The notes: generated by a model from the letters alone, not told the origin. Shown: positions 23,393-32,947, counted from the stretch's first letter. The stretch is DNA of 64,000 bases from Fervidifonticultor_A tertius (GCA_031459235.1 JAVKIY010000001.1:1-64000); one strand, 5' to 3'. A program made the numbers and translations.

Positions 23393-24594
23393 CCGCGCCG
23401 GCTCGCGGGGGCGGCGGCCGCCGGCTGCGCTACCGGCCAGACCGACGCCGGGATCAGCACGCGGCCTTCCATGAGGCGCCGGGCGGTCCGCTGGGTAATC
23501 ACCTTGTCGGCCCGCCACCCGTCGCCGTCGCGCGTGACCGCCGCGCCGATCTCCATCACGCCCGAAGGATGGCCCAGCCGGATGAGGCGCTCGCCCGACG
23601 GTCCCGCCCGGACGACGTCGTGCACGACCGTGCCGTCGATGAGCGCGGCCACCGCGGTGGCGGCCGCGCCGCTCGCCGCGAACGCCCGGTGCAGGCGGCC
23701 CATCGACATGATGCGCGCGGTGACGTCCTGCGCGTCCGCGGCGACCACCGCGCCACTGATCGTCGTGTACGTCGCCGGCGGTGCCACGAACGCGATCTTC
23801 GGCACGCCCGGGCTGCGCGTGGTCGCCTCCTCGGGCGTACGGGCCAGTCCCATGCGCACCGCGGCGTGCGCGCGCACGGCCTCGAGGCGGGCGAGCAGCG
23901 CCACATCGCCGTCGATGCGCTCGGGGCCCTCGGTCGCCGTCAGGCCTAACGCCTCGGCGCGCAGGAACACCACGGGGTTGACCGCGTCCACCAGGGAAAC
24001 CTCCAGGCGCCCGACCCCGGGGGCGTCCAGCGTCTCGGCCGGCCGGTCGGTCGGGAGCAGCCGGCCGGTCATGGCGCCGCCCGGGGAGAGGAACTCCAGC
24101 ACGATCTTCGCGCCGCTGCCCGGGACGCCGTCGATCGCGTAGTCGCCCTCCACCTGGGGCAGACCGCCCTCGGTCGGAATGCGCGCCACGATGTGCTTGC
24201 GCGTGTTGGTCTGCCAGATGCGGACCGCGGTCAGGGGGTCGGTCCCCCGCACCAGACCCTCCTCGATGGCGAACGGCCCCACCGCCGAGGTCAAGTTCCC
24301 GCACGTGCCGCCCCAGTCGATCATCGGCGCGGTCACGCTCACCTGGCCGAAGGTGAAGTCCACGTCGGCGTCGGGCACCGACGGCGGGCCGATGATCACG
24401 ACCTTGCTGGTCGTCGAGGTCGCGCCGCCCAGGCCGTCGATCTGCCGGCCGTAGGGGTCGCCGCCGCCGAACGCCGCGAGGATCACGCGGTCCCGCAGCG
24501 CCCCCTCCTCGGGGAGGTCGGCGCGGTGGAAGAACACGCCCTTGCTGGTCCCGCCGCGCATCAGCGCCGCGGCGATGCGTCGTTGCGCCGCCAT
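23389..24594 (-). CDS. PrpF-family isomerase (2-methylaconitate / 4-oxalomesaconate type)
   Basis: A 401-residue protein of the PrpF family: AALMRGGTSKGVFFHRADLP at the start, GGATSTTSKVVII, and DWGGTCGNLTSAVGPFAIEEG. The Cys in GTCGN and Ser/Lys in STSK are family-conserved. Known members move a double bond in methylaconitate (propionate cycle) or in 4-oxalomesaconate (gallate and protocatechuate 4,5-cleavage, GalD). The aromatic context favours the second but does not prove it. The gene converges on the GntR gene, and their stops overlap by 4 bp. Confidence 0.85.
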   Translation of the reverse strand: MAAQRRIAAALMRGGTSKGVFFHRADLPEEGALRDRVILAAFGGGDPYGRQIDGLGGATSTTSKVVIIGPPSVPDADVDFTFGQVSVTAPMIDWGGTCGNLTSAVGPFAIEEGLVRGTDPLTAVRIWQTNTRKHIVARIPTEGGLPQVEGDYAIDGVPGSGAKIVLEFLSPGGAMTGRLLPTDRPAETLDAPGVGRLEVSLVDAVNPVVFLRAEALGLTATEGPERIDGDVALLARLEAVRAHAAVRMGLARTPEEATTRSPGVPKIAFVAPPATYTTISGAVVAADAQDVTARIMSMGRLHRAFAASGAAATAVAALIDGTVVHDVVRAGPSGERLIRLGHPSGVMEIGAAVTRDGDGWRADKVITQRTARRLMEGRVLIPASVWPVAQPAAAAPASRRG

Positions 24595-24697
24595 CTGGGC
24601 CTCCTGCGGCACCCGAAGCCCCCGGGTGCGAACCCACGAAGGAGATTCCGCCCCCACCCGGCGCCTCCTCCCCACGGTCGCGGAACCGCCCGGCTTC

Positions 24698-24757
24698 TGG
24701 TACACTCAGGGGTGCGCCTTTCGCGGAACGCAGGCATCTGGCTCGTTCCTTCGCGAA
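24698..24757 (+). promoter_or_regulatory. Extended -10 promoter and leader hairpin of the lipid kinase operon
   Basis: TG-G-TACACT (24698-24706) is a good extended -10. Downstream, TTCGCGGAACG (24720-24730) can pair with CGTTC-CTT-CGCGAA (24744-24757), an 11-bp stem with a 3-base bulge in the 5' leader about 40 bases before the start at 24798. No T-run follows, so it is not a terminator. It may affect mRNA stability or translation. Confidence 0.4.
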
Positions 24758-24797
24758 GTCTTGACGCGGCACCGCGGTCTGCTCCAGGGGGCGTCAG

Positions 24798-25694
24798 ATG
24801 AGACTCGAACGCGGGCACAGCCTGCTGATCGCCAACCGGCTGGCAGGCGGCGGCCGACCCGAGCACGCGATTCCCCGCGTCCGGCGTACCCTCGACGCGC
24901 TGGGCATCCCGCACACGCTCCGGGTGGTCGACGGCTACGACGGGGTCGTGCACGCGGCCGAGGCGGCGCGGGGGTTCGACCGCGTGGTGGTCGTCGGCGG
25001 CGACGGCACGATCAACGGCGCGGTGAACGGCCTGCTCCGAGCCGGAGCCGACATTCCACTGGCCATCGTGCCCGCCGGCACCGGCAACGAGTTCGTCCGC
25101 GCGCTCGGCGTGCCGCGCGCCCCCGAGGACGCGGCGCGCCTCCTGGTCACGGGCACGCTGCGCCGCATCGACGTCGGGCGCGTGAACGGCACGGCGTTCG
25201 TGAACTCCTTCGGCATCGGACTGGACGCCCGGGTCGCGGCCGCGGTGCGCGCCTGGCGGCGCGGGCGCTGGCTGCGCGGCCGGGCCATCTACTACCTGGC
25301 GGGCATGCGCATCCTAGCCGCCGCGATCAAGCCCGAAACCGTGGAAGTGCACGTGGACTCCCGGCGCCTGGAGAGCGAGGCTGTCATGGTGAGCGTGGTC
25401 AATGCCCGCCCCTACCTGGCACGCGGCATCGCCAACGGCACGCTGGAGGACGGGCGGCTCGACCTCTACCTGGTGGGGCCGATGGCTCGCTGGCGCATGG
25501 TCGCCGGCCTGCTCTCGCGGGGCGGGTGGACCGCGCACCCGCAGGTCATGGCGGTCCGGACGCCGCGCGTGGACGTCTCCCTCCCCTACCCCGTGGTGGC
25601 GCACACCGACGGCAGCCTGCTGCCGCCCTCGCCGGCCTTCCGGCTTGAGGCCCTGCCCGCCCGCATCCAGGTCGTGGTGCCCCCGCTGCAGTGA
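24798..25694 (+). CDS. Diacylglycerol/sphingosine kinase-family lipid kinase
   Basis: A 298-residue protein with the LCB5/DAGK catalytic domain. It shows IANRLAGGGRP near residue 11, VVVVGGDGTINGAVNGLL (GGDGT nucleotide motif) and VPAGTGNEFVRALG, then the beta-rich C-terminal domain with NARPYLARGI and LEDGRLDLYLV. It phosphorylates diacylglycerol or another lipid at the inner membrane face. It is coupled by GTGA to a GT28 glycosyltransferase, so the product may be a glycolipid precursor. Confidence 0.85.
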   Translation: MRLERGHSLLIANRLAGGGRPEHAIPRVRRTLDALGIPHTLRVVDGYDGVVHAAEAARGFDRVVVVGGDGTINGAVNGLLRAGADIPLAIVPAGTGNEFVRALGVPRAPEDAARLLVTGTLRRIDVGRVNGTAFVNSFGIGLDARVAAAVRAWRRGRWLRGRAIYYLAGMRILAAAIKPETVEVHVDSRRLESEAVMVSVVNARPYLARGIANGTLEDGRLDLYLVGPMARWRMVAGLLSRGGWTAHPQVMAVRTPRVDVSLPYPVVAHTDGSLLPPSPAFRLEALPARIQVVVPPLQ

Positions 25695-26863
25695 CCGCGG
25701 CGTCGCCCGGGTCCCCATCCATCGCGTTCCTGTCGTGCAACTACGGCGGCGGGCACAACCGCGTCGCCGAGGTGCTCGCCCGGGAGGTGCGCGCGCGGCG
25801 GCCCGAGGCCCGCATCCAGGTGCTCGATTACATCGAGACGTTCGTGGGACATGCGCAGAACGTGCTCTCCACGTTCTGCTACGTGACTGCCGTGCGCCGC
25901 GCGCCGTGGACCTGGCGGTGGTTCTACCGCGCCACGAGCCGCATCCCGTACGACTCGCCGACGCAGCGGGCGCTCAACAGCCTGGGCAAGGCACGGCTGG
26001 AGCGCTTCCTGGCCGCGCAGCGGCCGGACCTGGTTGTCTGCACCTACTGCGTGCCGGCCGGCGCGATCTCCGAGCTGCGGGCGGCCGGCCGCACCGCGGT
26101 CCCGTGCGCCACGGTGATCACCGACCATGCCGTCCATAGCCAGTGGATCCACCCGCACGTGGACCAGTACCTGGTCTCCAGCGACTACGTGCGGGCCGGG
26201 CTGGTCGCCCGCGGGGTCCCGCCCGACCGCGTCGCCACGACCGGCATCCCGATCGACCCGCGCTTCGGCGTCCCGCACGACGTCCGCGCGCTCCGCCGCC
26301 GGTACGGACTGCACCCGGACGTGCCGGTGATCCTGGTCATGGTCGGCGCGGCGAACCTGCTGCGGCGCGCGGCTGATGTCTACCGCGCGCTCGCCGAGCT
26401 GCCCGTCGACGCCCAGGTGGTGTGGGTCTGCGGCCGCGACGAGCGTCTCCGTCGGACGCTTGAGGCCCTGGCGCCGCGCGCCCGCAACCCGGTCACGGTC
26501 CTCGGCTACGTCGAGGAGGTCCACGAGCTGATGGCCGCCGCCACGCTCATGGTCTCCAAGGCGGGCGGGGTCACGACCTCCGAGGCGTTCGCCGCGGAGC
26601 TGCCTGTCGTCGTCATCAACCCGATCCCCGGCCAGGAGGAGGAGAACGTCAGGTTCGTGGAGCACCTGGGTGCCGGCGTGCAGGCGCGCAGCGTGGCAGA
26701 CCTGGGCCGCATCGTGACGGACCTGCTCTCGTCGCCCGGACGCCTGGACGCGATGCGGGCGGCGGCGGCCCGGGTAAAACGGCCGGACGCCGCGGCGCGC
26801 GCGGCCGAGATCATCCTGCGCGTGGGCGGGCTCCTCCCCCTGGTCCCGGCCGGGCGGGGTTAG
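25691..26863 (+). CDS. MGDG-synthase-like GT28 glycosyltransferase
   Basis: A 390-residue protein starting at GTG. The N-terminal MGDG-synthase domain reads FLSCNYGGGHNRVAEVLAREV (GGGH loop). The C-terminal GT28 domain has MVSKAGGVTTSEAFAAELPVVV and GQEEENVRFVEHLGAG, the UDP-sugar site. It would move a sugar from a UDP donor to a diacylglycerol-type lipid at the membrane. The 4-bp overlap with the lipid kinase and the close deacetylase gene support an envelope glycolipid role. The UgtP-type synthase is the nearest characterised relative. Confidence 0.85.
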   Translation: MTAASPGSPSIAFLSCNYGGGHNRVAEVLAREVRARRPEARIQVLDYIETFVGHAQNVLSTFCYVTAVRRAPWTWRWFYRATSRIPYDSPTQRALNSLGKARLERFLAAQRPDLVVCTYCVPAGAISELRAAGRTAVPCATVITDHAVHSQWIHPHVDQYLVSSDYVRAGLVARGVPPDRVATTGIPIDPRFGVPHDVRALRRRYGLHPDVPVILVMVGAANLLRRAADVYRALAELPVDAQVVWVCGRDERLRRTLEALAPRARNPVTVLGYVEEVHELMAAATLMVSKAGGVTTSEAFAAELPVVVINPIPGQEEENVRFVEHLGAGVQARSVADLGRIVTDLLSSPGRLDAMRAAAARVKRPDAAARAAEIILRVGGLLPLVPAGRG

Positions 26864-26874
26864 CCGCCCGGCGC

Positions 26875-28167
26875 GTGCCCGTGCTCCCGGGCCTGCTGGC
26901 CGCCCTCGGGGCCGGCGCCCTCGCCTACACCACCGGCGCGCACGCCGCGGCGACCGCCGGGCTCGGCGTCGTGCGCCGCGGGCCCTCTAGCCGGCGCGTG
27001 GCCGCGCTGACCTTCGACGACGGCCCGGACCCGATCTACACCCCCCGGGTGCTCGAGGCGCTCGCGGCGGCCGGCGCCCGCGCGACGTTCTTCCTCATCG
27101 GCGAGCGGGCCGCGCGCTACCCGCAGCTCGCGCGCGCGATCGTGGCCGCGGGCCACGCGGTGGGCAGCCACACGCAGCGCCACCGGCACCTCTGGACGCT
27201 GGCGCCCGCGGCCACGCGCGCGGAGATGCGGCTGGCCACCGAGGCCATCGCGGCCGCGTCAGGGGTCGCGCCCCGGTACTTCCGGCCGCCGTGGGGCACG
27301 TTCAACCTCGCCGCGTACCGCTACGCCGCGACGCTGGGTCAGGTCCGGGTGCTGTGGTCGCTGCGACCCGAGGGCTGGCGGCCGGCCCCGTCGGCCGACG
27401 CGCTGGTCGAGCGCGTGGCACGGCGCCTCCACGCCGGCGCCATCATCGACTTGCACGACGGGGTGCACTCGCGGATCGCGCCACCGGCCCCGCCAGCCGC
27501 GGTGGACGCCCTGCCCGCACTGCTCGACCTGCTGCGCACGCGCGGTTACCGCTGCGTGACCCTGGACGAGCTCCTCGATCCGACACGCGGCGACCTCGTC
27601 CCTCGCGGGCTGGGCGGCCGGTTGTGGGAGGCCTACGAGCGCGCATGGGCGCGCGCCTACCGGCTAGAACCGGTGGGCGACGAGGGCGTCATCACCGCCG
27701 GCCTGGCCCCACACCGCGGGCCTGCCGTGACCCTGCGCGACGGCACCGTGGTCGCCCGCGGCGACGTGGTGGCCGAGGTCCACTACAACCGCCACTTCCT
27801 CCGGCGGCTGCACCTTCAGGTGACCGACCGGCGGCGGGCCGTGGCGCTTATCCGCGCGTCCGAGGGCGCGCTGCGCGACCTGGCCGCGCTCGTCGCGACC
27901 GACCCGCGCTACCGCGCGGTGCGGGCGCTGCGGGCGACGTCGCTATTCTGGGAGGGCGCGCAGTACCTCGGCTTCGAGATCATGCCCATGGAGAGCGCGC
28001 AGGCGCAGCGGGTGCTGGGCTGGTACCTGCGCACGCTGATGGCCCGCGACCATCCCCAGGGCCGCCGCCGTCTGGAGGGCCGCACGCTCGAGCCGCGCAT
28101 CCTCTGGATGTCGCGCGAGGAGCTGCTCCGGCGCCACCGGCCGTCCGGCGCGCCGGCCATGGGATGA
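26875..28167 (+). CDS. Polysaccharide deacetylase with C-terminal YkoP-like domain
   Basis: A 430-residue protein starting at GTG, 11 bases after the glycosyltransferase. An N-terminal hydrophobic stretch is followed by a NodB domain (about 45-225) with TFDDGPDP (metal Asp), SHTQRHRH (metal His pair), RPPWG and IIDLHDG. The last 190 residues (RLWEAYERAWARAYRLEP, then VVAEVHYNRHFLRRL) resemble the YkoP domain found fused to such deacetylases. It removes acetyl groups from an amino sugar at the cell surface, here perhaps on a glycolipid made by the two upstream enzymes. Confidence 0.82.
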   Translation: MPVLPGLLAALGAGALAYTTGAHAAATAGLGVVRRGPSSRRVAALTFDDGPDPIYTPRVLEALAAAGARATFFLIGERAARYPQLARAIVAAGHAVGSHTQRHRHLWTLAPAATRAEMRLATEAIAAASGVAPRYFRPPWGTFNLAAYRYAATLGQVRVLWSLRPEGWRPAPSADALVERVARRLHAGAIIDLHDGVHSRIAPPAPPAAVDALPALLDLLRTRGYRCVTLDELLDPTRGDLVPRGLGGRLWEAYERAWARAYRLEPVGDEGVITAGLAPHRGPAVTLRDGTVVARGDVVAEVHYNRHFLRRLHLQVTDRRRAVALIRASEGALRDLAALVATDPRYRAVRALRATSLFWEGAQYLGFEIMPMESAQAQRVLGWYLRTLMARDHPQGRRRLEGRTLEPRILWMSREELLRRHRPSGAPAMG

Positions 28168-28213
28168 GGCCCGCGGCCGCCGGCGTTCATCCGCAGAGAG
28201 GAGCGTGCGCACG

Positions 28214-29197
28214 ATGCGCCAGGATCGGGAAGCGCTGCTCGGCATTCACCACGTCACCGCGATCGCCGGCGACCCGCAGGCGAACGTGGACTTCTACGTG
28301 GGCGTCCTGGGCCTGCGGCTCGTCAAGCGCTCGGTCAACCAGGACGATCCCGGCACCTACCACCTGTTCTACGCGGACGCGGTCGGCCACCCCGGCACCG
28401 ACCTGACCTTCTTCCCATGGCCGGGCGCGCGGCGGGGCCGCGCCGGCGCGGGCCAGACCATCGCCGTCGCACTGGCCGTGCCGCCCGAGTCGCTGGGGTA
28501 CTGGACGCGGCGTCTCACTGACCACGGCGTCGCCTGCGAGGGGCCTGCGCGCCGGCTCGGCGAGGAGGTCGTGGCGCTCTCCGATCCGGACGGGATGCCC
28601 GTCGAGCTCGTCGCCGGGCCGGACACCGGGACACGCACGCTCTGGACCCCCTGGGAAGACGGCCCGGTGCCGCCCGAGCACGCGGTGCGCGGCCTGCACG
28701 CCGTGACCCTGCTCGAGACCGCGGTGGAGCCGACCCGGACGTTCCTGGTGGAGGTGCTCGGCGCGCGCGAGGTCGGCGACGGCGACGGGCGGCTGCGGTT
28801 CGCGACCGGCGCGGGCGGCTCCGGGGCGATGCTCGACTTGATCGCGCGGGCCGGCGCGGCGCCGGGCCGGATCGCGGCCGGCAGCATCCACCACGTGGCG
28901 TGGCGGACCGCGGACGCGGGCACGCACCGCGGCTGGTGGGAGCGCCTGCGCGGCCGCGGGATCCCGGTGAGCTCGATCATCGACCGCTTCTGGTTTACGT
29001 CCATCTACTTCCACGAGCCCGGCGGCGCGCTCTTCGAGATCGCCACCGACGGCCCCGGGTTCACCGTGGACGAACGCGCGGAGGCCCTCGGCAGCCGATT
29101 GATCCTGCCGCCGTGGTTGGAAGGGCGCCGCGCGGAGATCGAGCGGGTGCTGCCGCCGTTGCGGGTCCCGGCGCCGGCCCGCCGCGGCCCCGGTTAG
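28214..29197 (+). CDS. Ring-cleaving dioxygenase / glyoxalase-fold protein (MhqO-like)
   Basis: A 327-residue protein with two vicinal-oxygen-chelate halves. The first starts LLGIHHVTAIAGDPQANVDFYVGVLGLRLVKRSVNQDDP, and the second starts VRGLHAVTLLE and contains IHHVAWRTADA and FHEPGGALFEIATDGPGF. His and Glu at these strand positions are the metal ligands of the fold. Relatives such as MhqO act on hydroquinones. ATG 28214 has AGGAG ten bases upstream, and a GTG at 28205 is the alternative. The stop overlaps the convergent AAA+ gene by 4 bp. Confidence 0.82.
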   Translation: MRQDREALLGIHHVTAIAGDPQANVDFYVGVLGLRLVKRSVNQDDPGTYHLFYADAVGHPGTDLTFFPWPGARRGRAGAGQTIAVALAVPPESLGYWTRRLTDHGVACEGPARRLGEEVVALSDPDGMPVELVAGPDTGTRTLWTPWEDGPVPPEHAVRGLHAVTLLETAVEPTRTFLVEVLGAREVGDGDGRLRFATGAGGSGAMLDLIARAGAAPGRIAAGSIHHVAWRTADAGTHRGWWERLRGRGIPVSSIIDRFWFTSIYFHEPGGALFEIATDGPGFTVDERAEALGSRLILPPWLEGRRAEIERVLPPLRVPAPARRGPG

Positions 29198-30921
29198 ATC
29201 AGCCCCATCGCGCTGAGCCGGAGCCGCAGCTCCTGCGCGCGCGCCTCCATCTCCGCGCGTGTGAGGCGGCGGTACCGGTCCGGGAGGAAGTCGGCGAACG
29301 TGGACTCCAGCGCGGCCTGGAGCTCCATGAACTGGATCATCGCCTCGCTGCGCGTGGGCCGGTAGCGCGCGGCCGTGGCGACCAGGTGCTCGGCGGAGAG
29401 CACCGGGGTCCCGTCCTCGCGCGGCGCCGTGCGCCGGGCCACGGTGACCATTGCCTCAATCTCCGCGGGCGAGTAGCCGGCGATCGTCTCGGCGACCGCG
29501 CCCAGCTCCTCGGGCAACCGCGCCCCGAGCCGGCGGGCCACCACCCGCAGCACCCCGAGCGGGTCGTCCGCGGCGTAGAAGATCGGAATCTTGAGGTCGC
29601 CAAGCCGGCCCGGGCGCTTGGTCGCCTCGTCCATGGCGTCGGGCCGGTTGGTCATCCAGATGACCAGGATGCGGCCGCGGTGGCTGGAGTCGCCGAGGAA
29701 CTTGCTCCACATCCCCCACAGGCGCTGGCTGACACCCGAGTCGCCGCGCTCGCCGCGCTGCCCGTAGGTCTGGTCGATCTCGTCCCACATGACCACGACC
29801 GCGCCGATCGACTCGAGGAAGTTGATGACCTTCTCGGAGTTGCGCTCGCTCTGCCCGACGTACTCCGCCCGCAGGTTGCCGATCTCGACGACCGGCACGC
29901 CGAGTTCCTTCGCGATCGCCATCCCCACGTAGCTCTTGCCGGTCCCCGGCGGCCCCACGAGCCCGATCGCCATCGGGACGTTCGCGGCGTCGCCGCGGCG
30001 GAACGCGTCAATCACCACGCGCAGCTCGGCCTTCGCCGCCTGCATGCCGGCGACCGCGTCCAGGCCGTGCCGCGGCTCGACCACCTTGATTAGGCCGCCG
30101 TACTCGTCCTCGATCAGCTCGTTCTTCCGGCGGGCGACCTCCTCGAAGGTCAACCGCGCGTCCCCGCGCCGTGCCTGTTTGAGCACCCCCTCGATCTTCA
30201 CCAGCGACAGCCCGGCGGTGAGCCCGGCGAGGCGCTGGGGCGTCATCTCCGCCTCCAGCGGCGCGCGCCGGAGCGCCGCCTCGATGAAGCGCAACCGCTC
30301 GGGCTCGTCGGGGAACGGCAGGCGGACGCTGTCGAGCTGCGGGTTCCCGCGCCACAGGTCGGGGTGGACCGCCGACTGATGCTCGCTGACGAGCAGCACG
30401 AAGTTGTTGCGCGCCAGGAACGCCGGCTCGAACCCCCAGCGCTGGAGCAGGGCGACGTGCCGGCGGTCGTCGAGGGAGAGCGCCGCGGCGTCGCCCGCGG
30501 GGGCGATCTTCTCCACGTGGTCGATGATGACGCAGACGTGGTTGCGCACGCTGAGCAGCCGGCCGAGCACCGGCAGGGCGGCGCGCGGGTCGCGGAGCTC
30601 GGCGCGCACCGCCTCCCAGTCGTCGGGCTGAACCGCTGACCGGCCGGCCAGCGCGCCGCGGACCGCGTAGAACGAGAGGAACTCGCGGACGGTCGCCTCG
30701 TCGGGCAGCACGAGCCCGTCGGCCAGGTTGTAGGCCACCACGAGCATGCCGGGCGCGCCGGCGAGCGCGCGGACGAGGAATGGCCGCAACCGCAGGTACT
30801 CGGCGCCGAGCGGGTAGACGTCGTGGATGTTGGTGTGGAGCAGGAACTGGCTCGCGGCCCCGCTCTCGTACTTCGCGCGGATTTCCTCGGCCCAGGCCGG
30901 GAGTGTGAGGATCTGGCTCAT
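29194..30921 (-). CDS. AAA+ ATPase of the PspA-linked cassette
   Basis: A 575-residue ATPase. The C-terminal half holds an intact AAA+ core: GPPGTGKS (323-330, Walker A), VVVMWDEID (375-383, D380/E381, Walker B) and an arginine-rich KRPGRLGD segment as sensor/finger region. The N-terminal half (1-285) resembles a second, degenerate AAA module: a Walker-B-like VCVIIDHVEKIAP near 129-141 without a Walker A loop. The layout recalls tandem-AAA remodelling ATPases with one dead ring. It is the last gene of a four-gene run beginning with a PspA-like gene. The substrate is unknown, but PspA/ESCRT-III-type filament disassembly is a reasonable guess. Confidence 0.8.
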   Translation of the reverse strand: MSQILTLPAWAEEIRAKYESGAASQFLLHTNIHDVYPLGAEYLRLRPFLVRALAGAPGMLVVAYNLADGLVLPDEATVREFLSFYAVRGALAGRSAVQPDDWEAVRAELRDPRAALPVLGRLLSVRNHVCVIIDHVEKIAPAGDAAALSLDDRRHVALLQRWGFEPAFLARNNFVLLVSEHQSAVHPDLWRGNPQLDSVRLPFPDEPERLRFIEAALRRAPLEAEMTPQRLAGLTAGLSLVKIEGVLKQARRGDARLTFEEVARRKNELIEDEYGGLIKVVEPRHGLDAVAGMQAAKAELRVVIDAFRRGDAANVPMAIGLVGPPGTGKSYVGMAIAKELGVPVVEIGNLRAEYVGQSERNSEKVINFLESIGAVVVMWDEIDQTYGQRGERGDSGVSQRLWGMWSKFLGDSSHRGRILVIWMTNRPDAMDEATKRPGRLGDLKIPIFYAADDPLGVLRVVARRLGARLPEELGAVAETIAGYSPAEIEAMVTVARRTAPREDGTPVLSAEHLVATAARYRPTRSEAMIQFMELQAALESTFADFLPDRYRRLTRAEMEARAQELRLRLSAMGLI

Positions 30922-30946
30922 CGACGGTGCCCCTGGGAGTCCGGCG

Positions 30947-31747
30947 CTACGCGTGCCGGACCCGCTGGATCTGCTCCATGACCGGTTTGACCTCCTCGAT
31001 CGCCTGCTCGGTGCTCTCGACCCCGGCCAAAATCTCCTTCAGGCCCTGCGGCTGGCGCCCCGCGGCGCTCCAGGAGACGAGCTTGTCGGCGAGGTAGGCG
31101 ATGCTGTGCTCGACCGTGGCGATCTGGGAGGTCACGATCTCCACATTCCGCTGCATCTGCTCCATCTCGCCAAGCCGCTTCTCCAGCACCTCCAGGCGCT
31201 GCGCCTCGACGCGGGCCAGGTCCGGGTGGTCGTCCGCCCGGACGCGGCGGCGCACGGCCTGCATCTCGTCCACCAAGGCCTCGGCGTCGATGGTGGCCAG
31301 GTAGGCCCGGGCCGCCAGGCGCACTGCCAGGAGGTCGAGCATCTGGTCGAGCAGGTCGTCCACCCGGTCGAGCTCGGAGGCGGCCAGGGTGCGCGTCTGC
31401 CCGTCGAGCCGGTCGCGGGCGGCCGCGAGCCGGCGCTGCGTCGCGCGGAAGCGCTCGCGGTCGGCGCGCGGCAGGGCCGCGAGCGTACGCGCCCGCCAGG
31501 CCTCCCGGCGGCGGCCGCGCCGCCGGGCCCGCTGCACCGCCAGGTACCGCTCAAACCAAGCGCTGCCCGGCGCGTTGATCAGGTAGAGCGCCTCGACCGC
31601 GCCGCCGACAATGAGCGGGATCGGGCTCCCGGTGAGCAGCGCGAGCGCGGCGATCCCGCCGAGCCCGATCAAGTTGAAGTCCTGCAGCAGCGCCTCGACG
31701 ATCTTCGGGCGCCGGGGCGGGGGGTCCGGCGGAAGCGGCCCGGCCAC
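30947..31747 (-). CDS. Membrane-anchored coiled-coil protein
   Basis: A 266-residue protein with no family I recognise. Residues 20-60 form one or two membrane segments (LIGLGGIAALALLTGSPIPL, then VGGAVEALYLINA). The rest is charged and helical, with long Arg/Glu/Leu heptad stretches (about 65-265) that predict coiled coil. It starts at GTG, 3 bases after the binding-protein stop, and ends 25 bases before the AAA+ start. A scaffold linking membrane and ATPase would fit the shape (inference). Confidence 0.6.
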   Translation of the reverse strand: MAGPLPPDPPPRRPKIVEALLQDFNLIGLGGIAALALLTGSPIPLIVGGAVEALYLINAPGSAWFERYLAVQRARRRGRRREAWRARTLAALPRADRERFRATQRRLAAARDRLDGQTRTLAASELDRVDDLLDQMLDLLAVRLAARAYLATIDAEALVDEMQAVRRRVRADDHPDLARVEAQRLEVLEKRLGEMEQMQRNVEIVTSQIATVEHSIAYLADKLVSWSAAGRQPQGLKEILAGVESTEQAIEEVKPVMEQIQRVRHA

Positions 31748-31750
31748 GCG

Positions 31751-32941
31751 CTAGGGGACGATCACGCGGTCGGCGACGAAGTCGCGCTCGCGGGCCCGCA
31801 CCAGGACCCAGGACTTGCCGACCACGTCGCCGTTCGCGTCGAAGGCGATCCGGCCCGTCACCCCGAGGTAGGCCGGCCGGCCGCGCCCGATGGTCTCGAG
31901 GTAGGCCTGGATCGCGCGCCGGGTGACGTGCCCCTCGCGGAGGGCATTGAGCACCAGCGCGACCGCGTCGTACGACGTGGCCATGTTGTGGTTGGGCGGC
32001 GCATGGATCGCGGCTTCGAAGGCCCGCGCGAACTCCTCGGCACGCGGGAGCAGCGGCGAGTTGCGCACGGTGTAGTGATAGAACGCCGTCGCCCGCACCC
32101 CGCGCGCCGCCTCGCCGCCGGAGGCGAACAGCCCCTGGCTGTACACCGCGTCGCCGCCGAGGATCGGGACCGTCACCCCCATCTCGCGCAGCATCCGCGC
32201 GATCCGGCCGGCGTCCGCGTACTCCCCGGTCATCAGCACCGCGTCCGCGTCGCGCGGGTCCTCGGTGATGCGGATCGCGCCGTTCACCGTGAAGGGGTTA
32301 CGGAGTACGCGGCCGCCCAGCCGCTCGTAGAGACGCTGGAAGTGATCCGCGAGCCCGCGCGAGTAGGCGTCCTCCGGATCGACGAACACCAGCGTGGTGC
32401 GGTGGCCTTCGTTCCAGATGGCGTTGGCCAGCGCCCGGGCCTGGTCGATATCGTGGCCGACCACCCGGAAGACGTAGTCGCCCAGCTGCGCCACCGCGGG
32501 GTTGATGGACGTGGAGGTGATCGCCGGGAGCCCCGCCGCCTGGTAGAGCGGACCCGCGGCGAGCGTGGCGCGGCTGTTGTAGTGGCCGATCAGGGCGATC
32601 ACCGCGTCGTTCGCCGTGATGCGCTGGGCGACCCGCACGGCCTCCTCGGCCGAGGCCGCGTCGTCGTGGAAGTGCACCACGACCTTGCGGCCGGCTAGGC
32701 CGCCGGTCTGGTTCACCTGCCGCTGCGCGTAGTAGACGCCGAAGAGGATCTGCTGCCCGTACTGCTGCTGGGCGCCCGAGAACGGCCCGGCCACCGCGAT
32801 CTCCCACACCGGCCGGCCCGCAAGCAGCGCGTAGGCGTTCTCGCGCAGCACGATGGCTTCGATGTGCCGCGCGAACCAGACACCCGCCAGCACCAGAACG
32901 ACGACCGTTAGGGTGAACTTGCCGAGCCGGGTGAGCCCCAT
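31751..32941 (-). CDS. Membrane-anchored type I periplasmic-binding protein (Peripla_BP_6)
   Basis: A 396-residue protein. Residues 8-26 are a hydrophobic segment without a lipobox Cys, so probably an uncleaved anchor. The rest is the branched-chain-amino-acid binding-protein fold: IAVAGPFSGAQQQYGQQI, ALIGHYNSRATLAAGPLYQ, LVFVDPEDAYSRGLADHF, TSYDAVALVLNAL and FDANGDVVGKSWVLV. No LivHMGF permease or ATPase genes are near, so it is unlikely to be a transport component. In this cassette it may sense an envelope ligand. It lies 6 bases after the PspA-like gene. Confidence 0.8.
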   Translation of the reverse strand: MGLTRLGKFTLTVVVLVLAGVWFARHIEAIVLRENAYALLAGRPVWEIAVAGPFSGAQQQYGQQILFGVYYAQRQVNQTGGLAGRKVVVHFHDDAASAEEAVRVAQRITANDAVIALIGHYNSRATLAAGPLYQAAGLPAITSTSINPAVAQLGDYVFRVVGHDIDQARALANAIWNEGHRTTLVFVDPEDAYSRGLADHFQRLYERLGGRVLRNPFTVNGAIRITEDPRDADAVLMTGEYADAGRIARMLREMGVTVPILGGDAVYSQGLFASGGEAARGVRATAFYHYTVRNSPLLPRAEEFARAFEAAIHAPPNHNMATSYDAVALVLNALREGHVTRRAIQAYLETIGRGRPAYLGVTGRIAFDANGDVVGKSWVLVRARERDFVADRVIVP

Positions 32942-32947
32942 GCGCGC

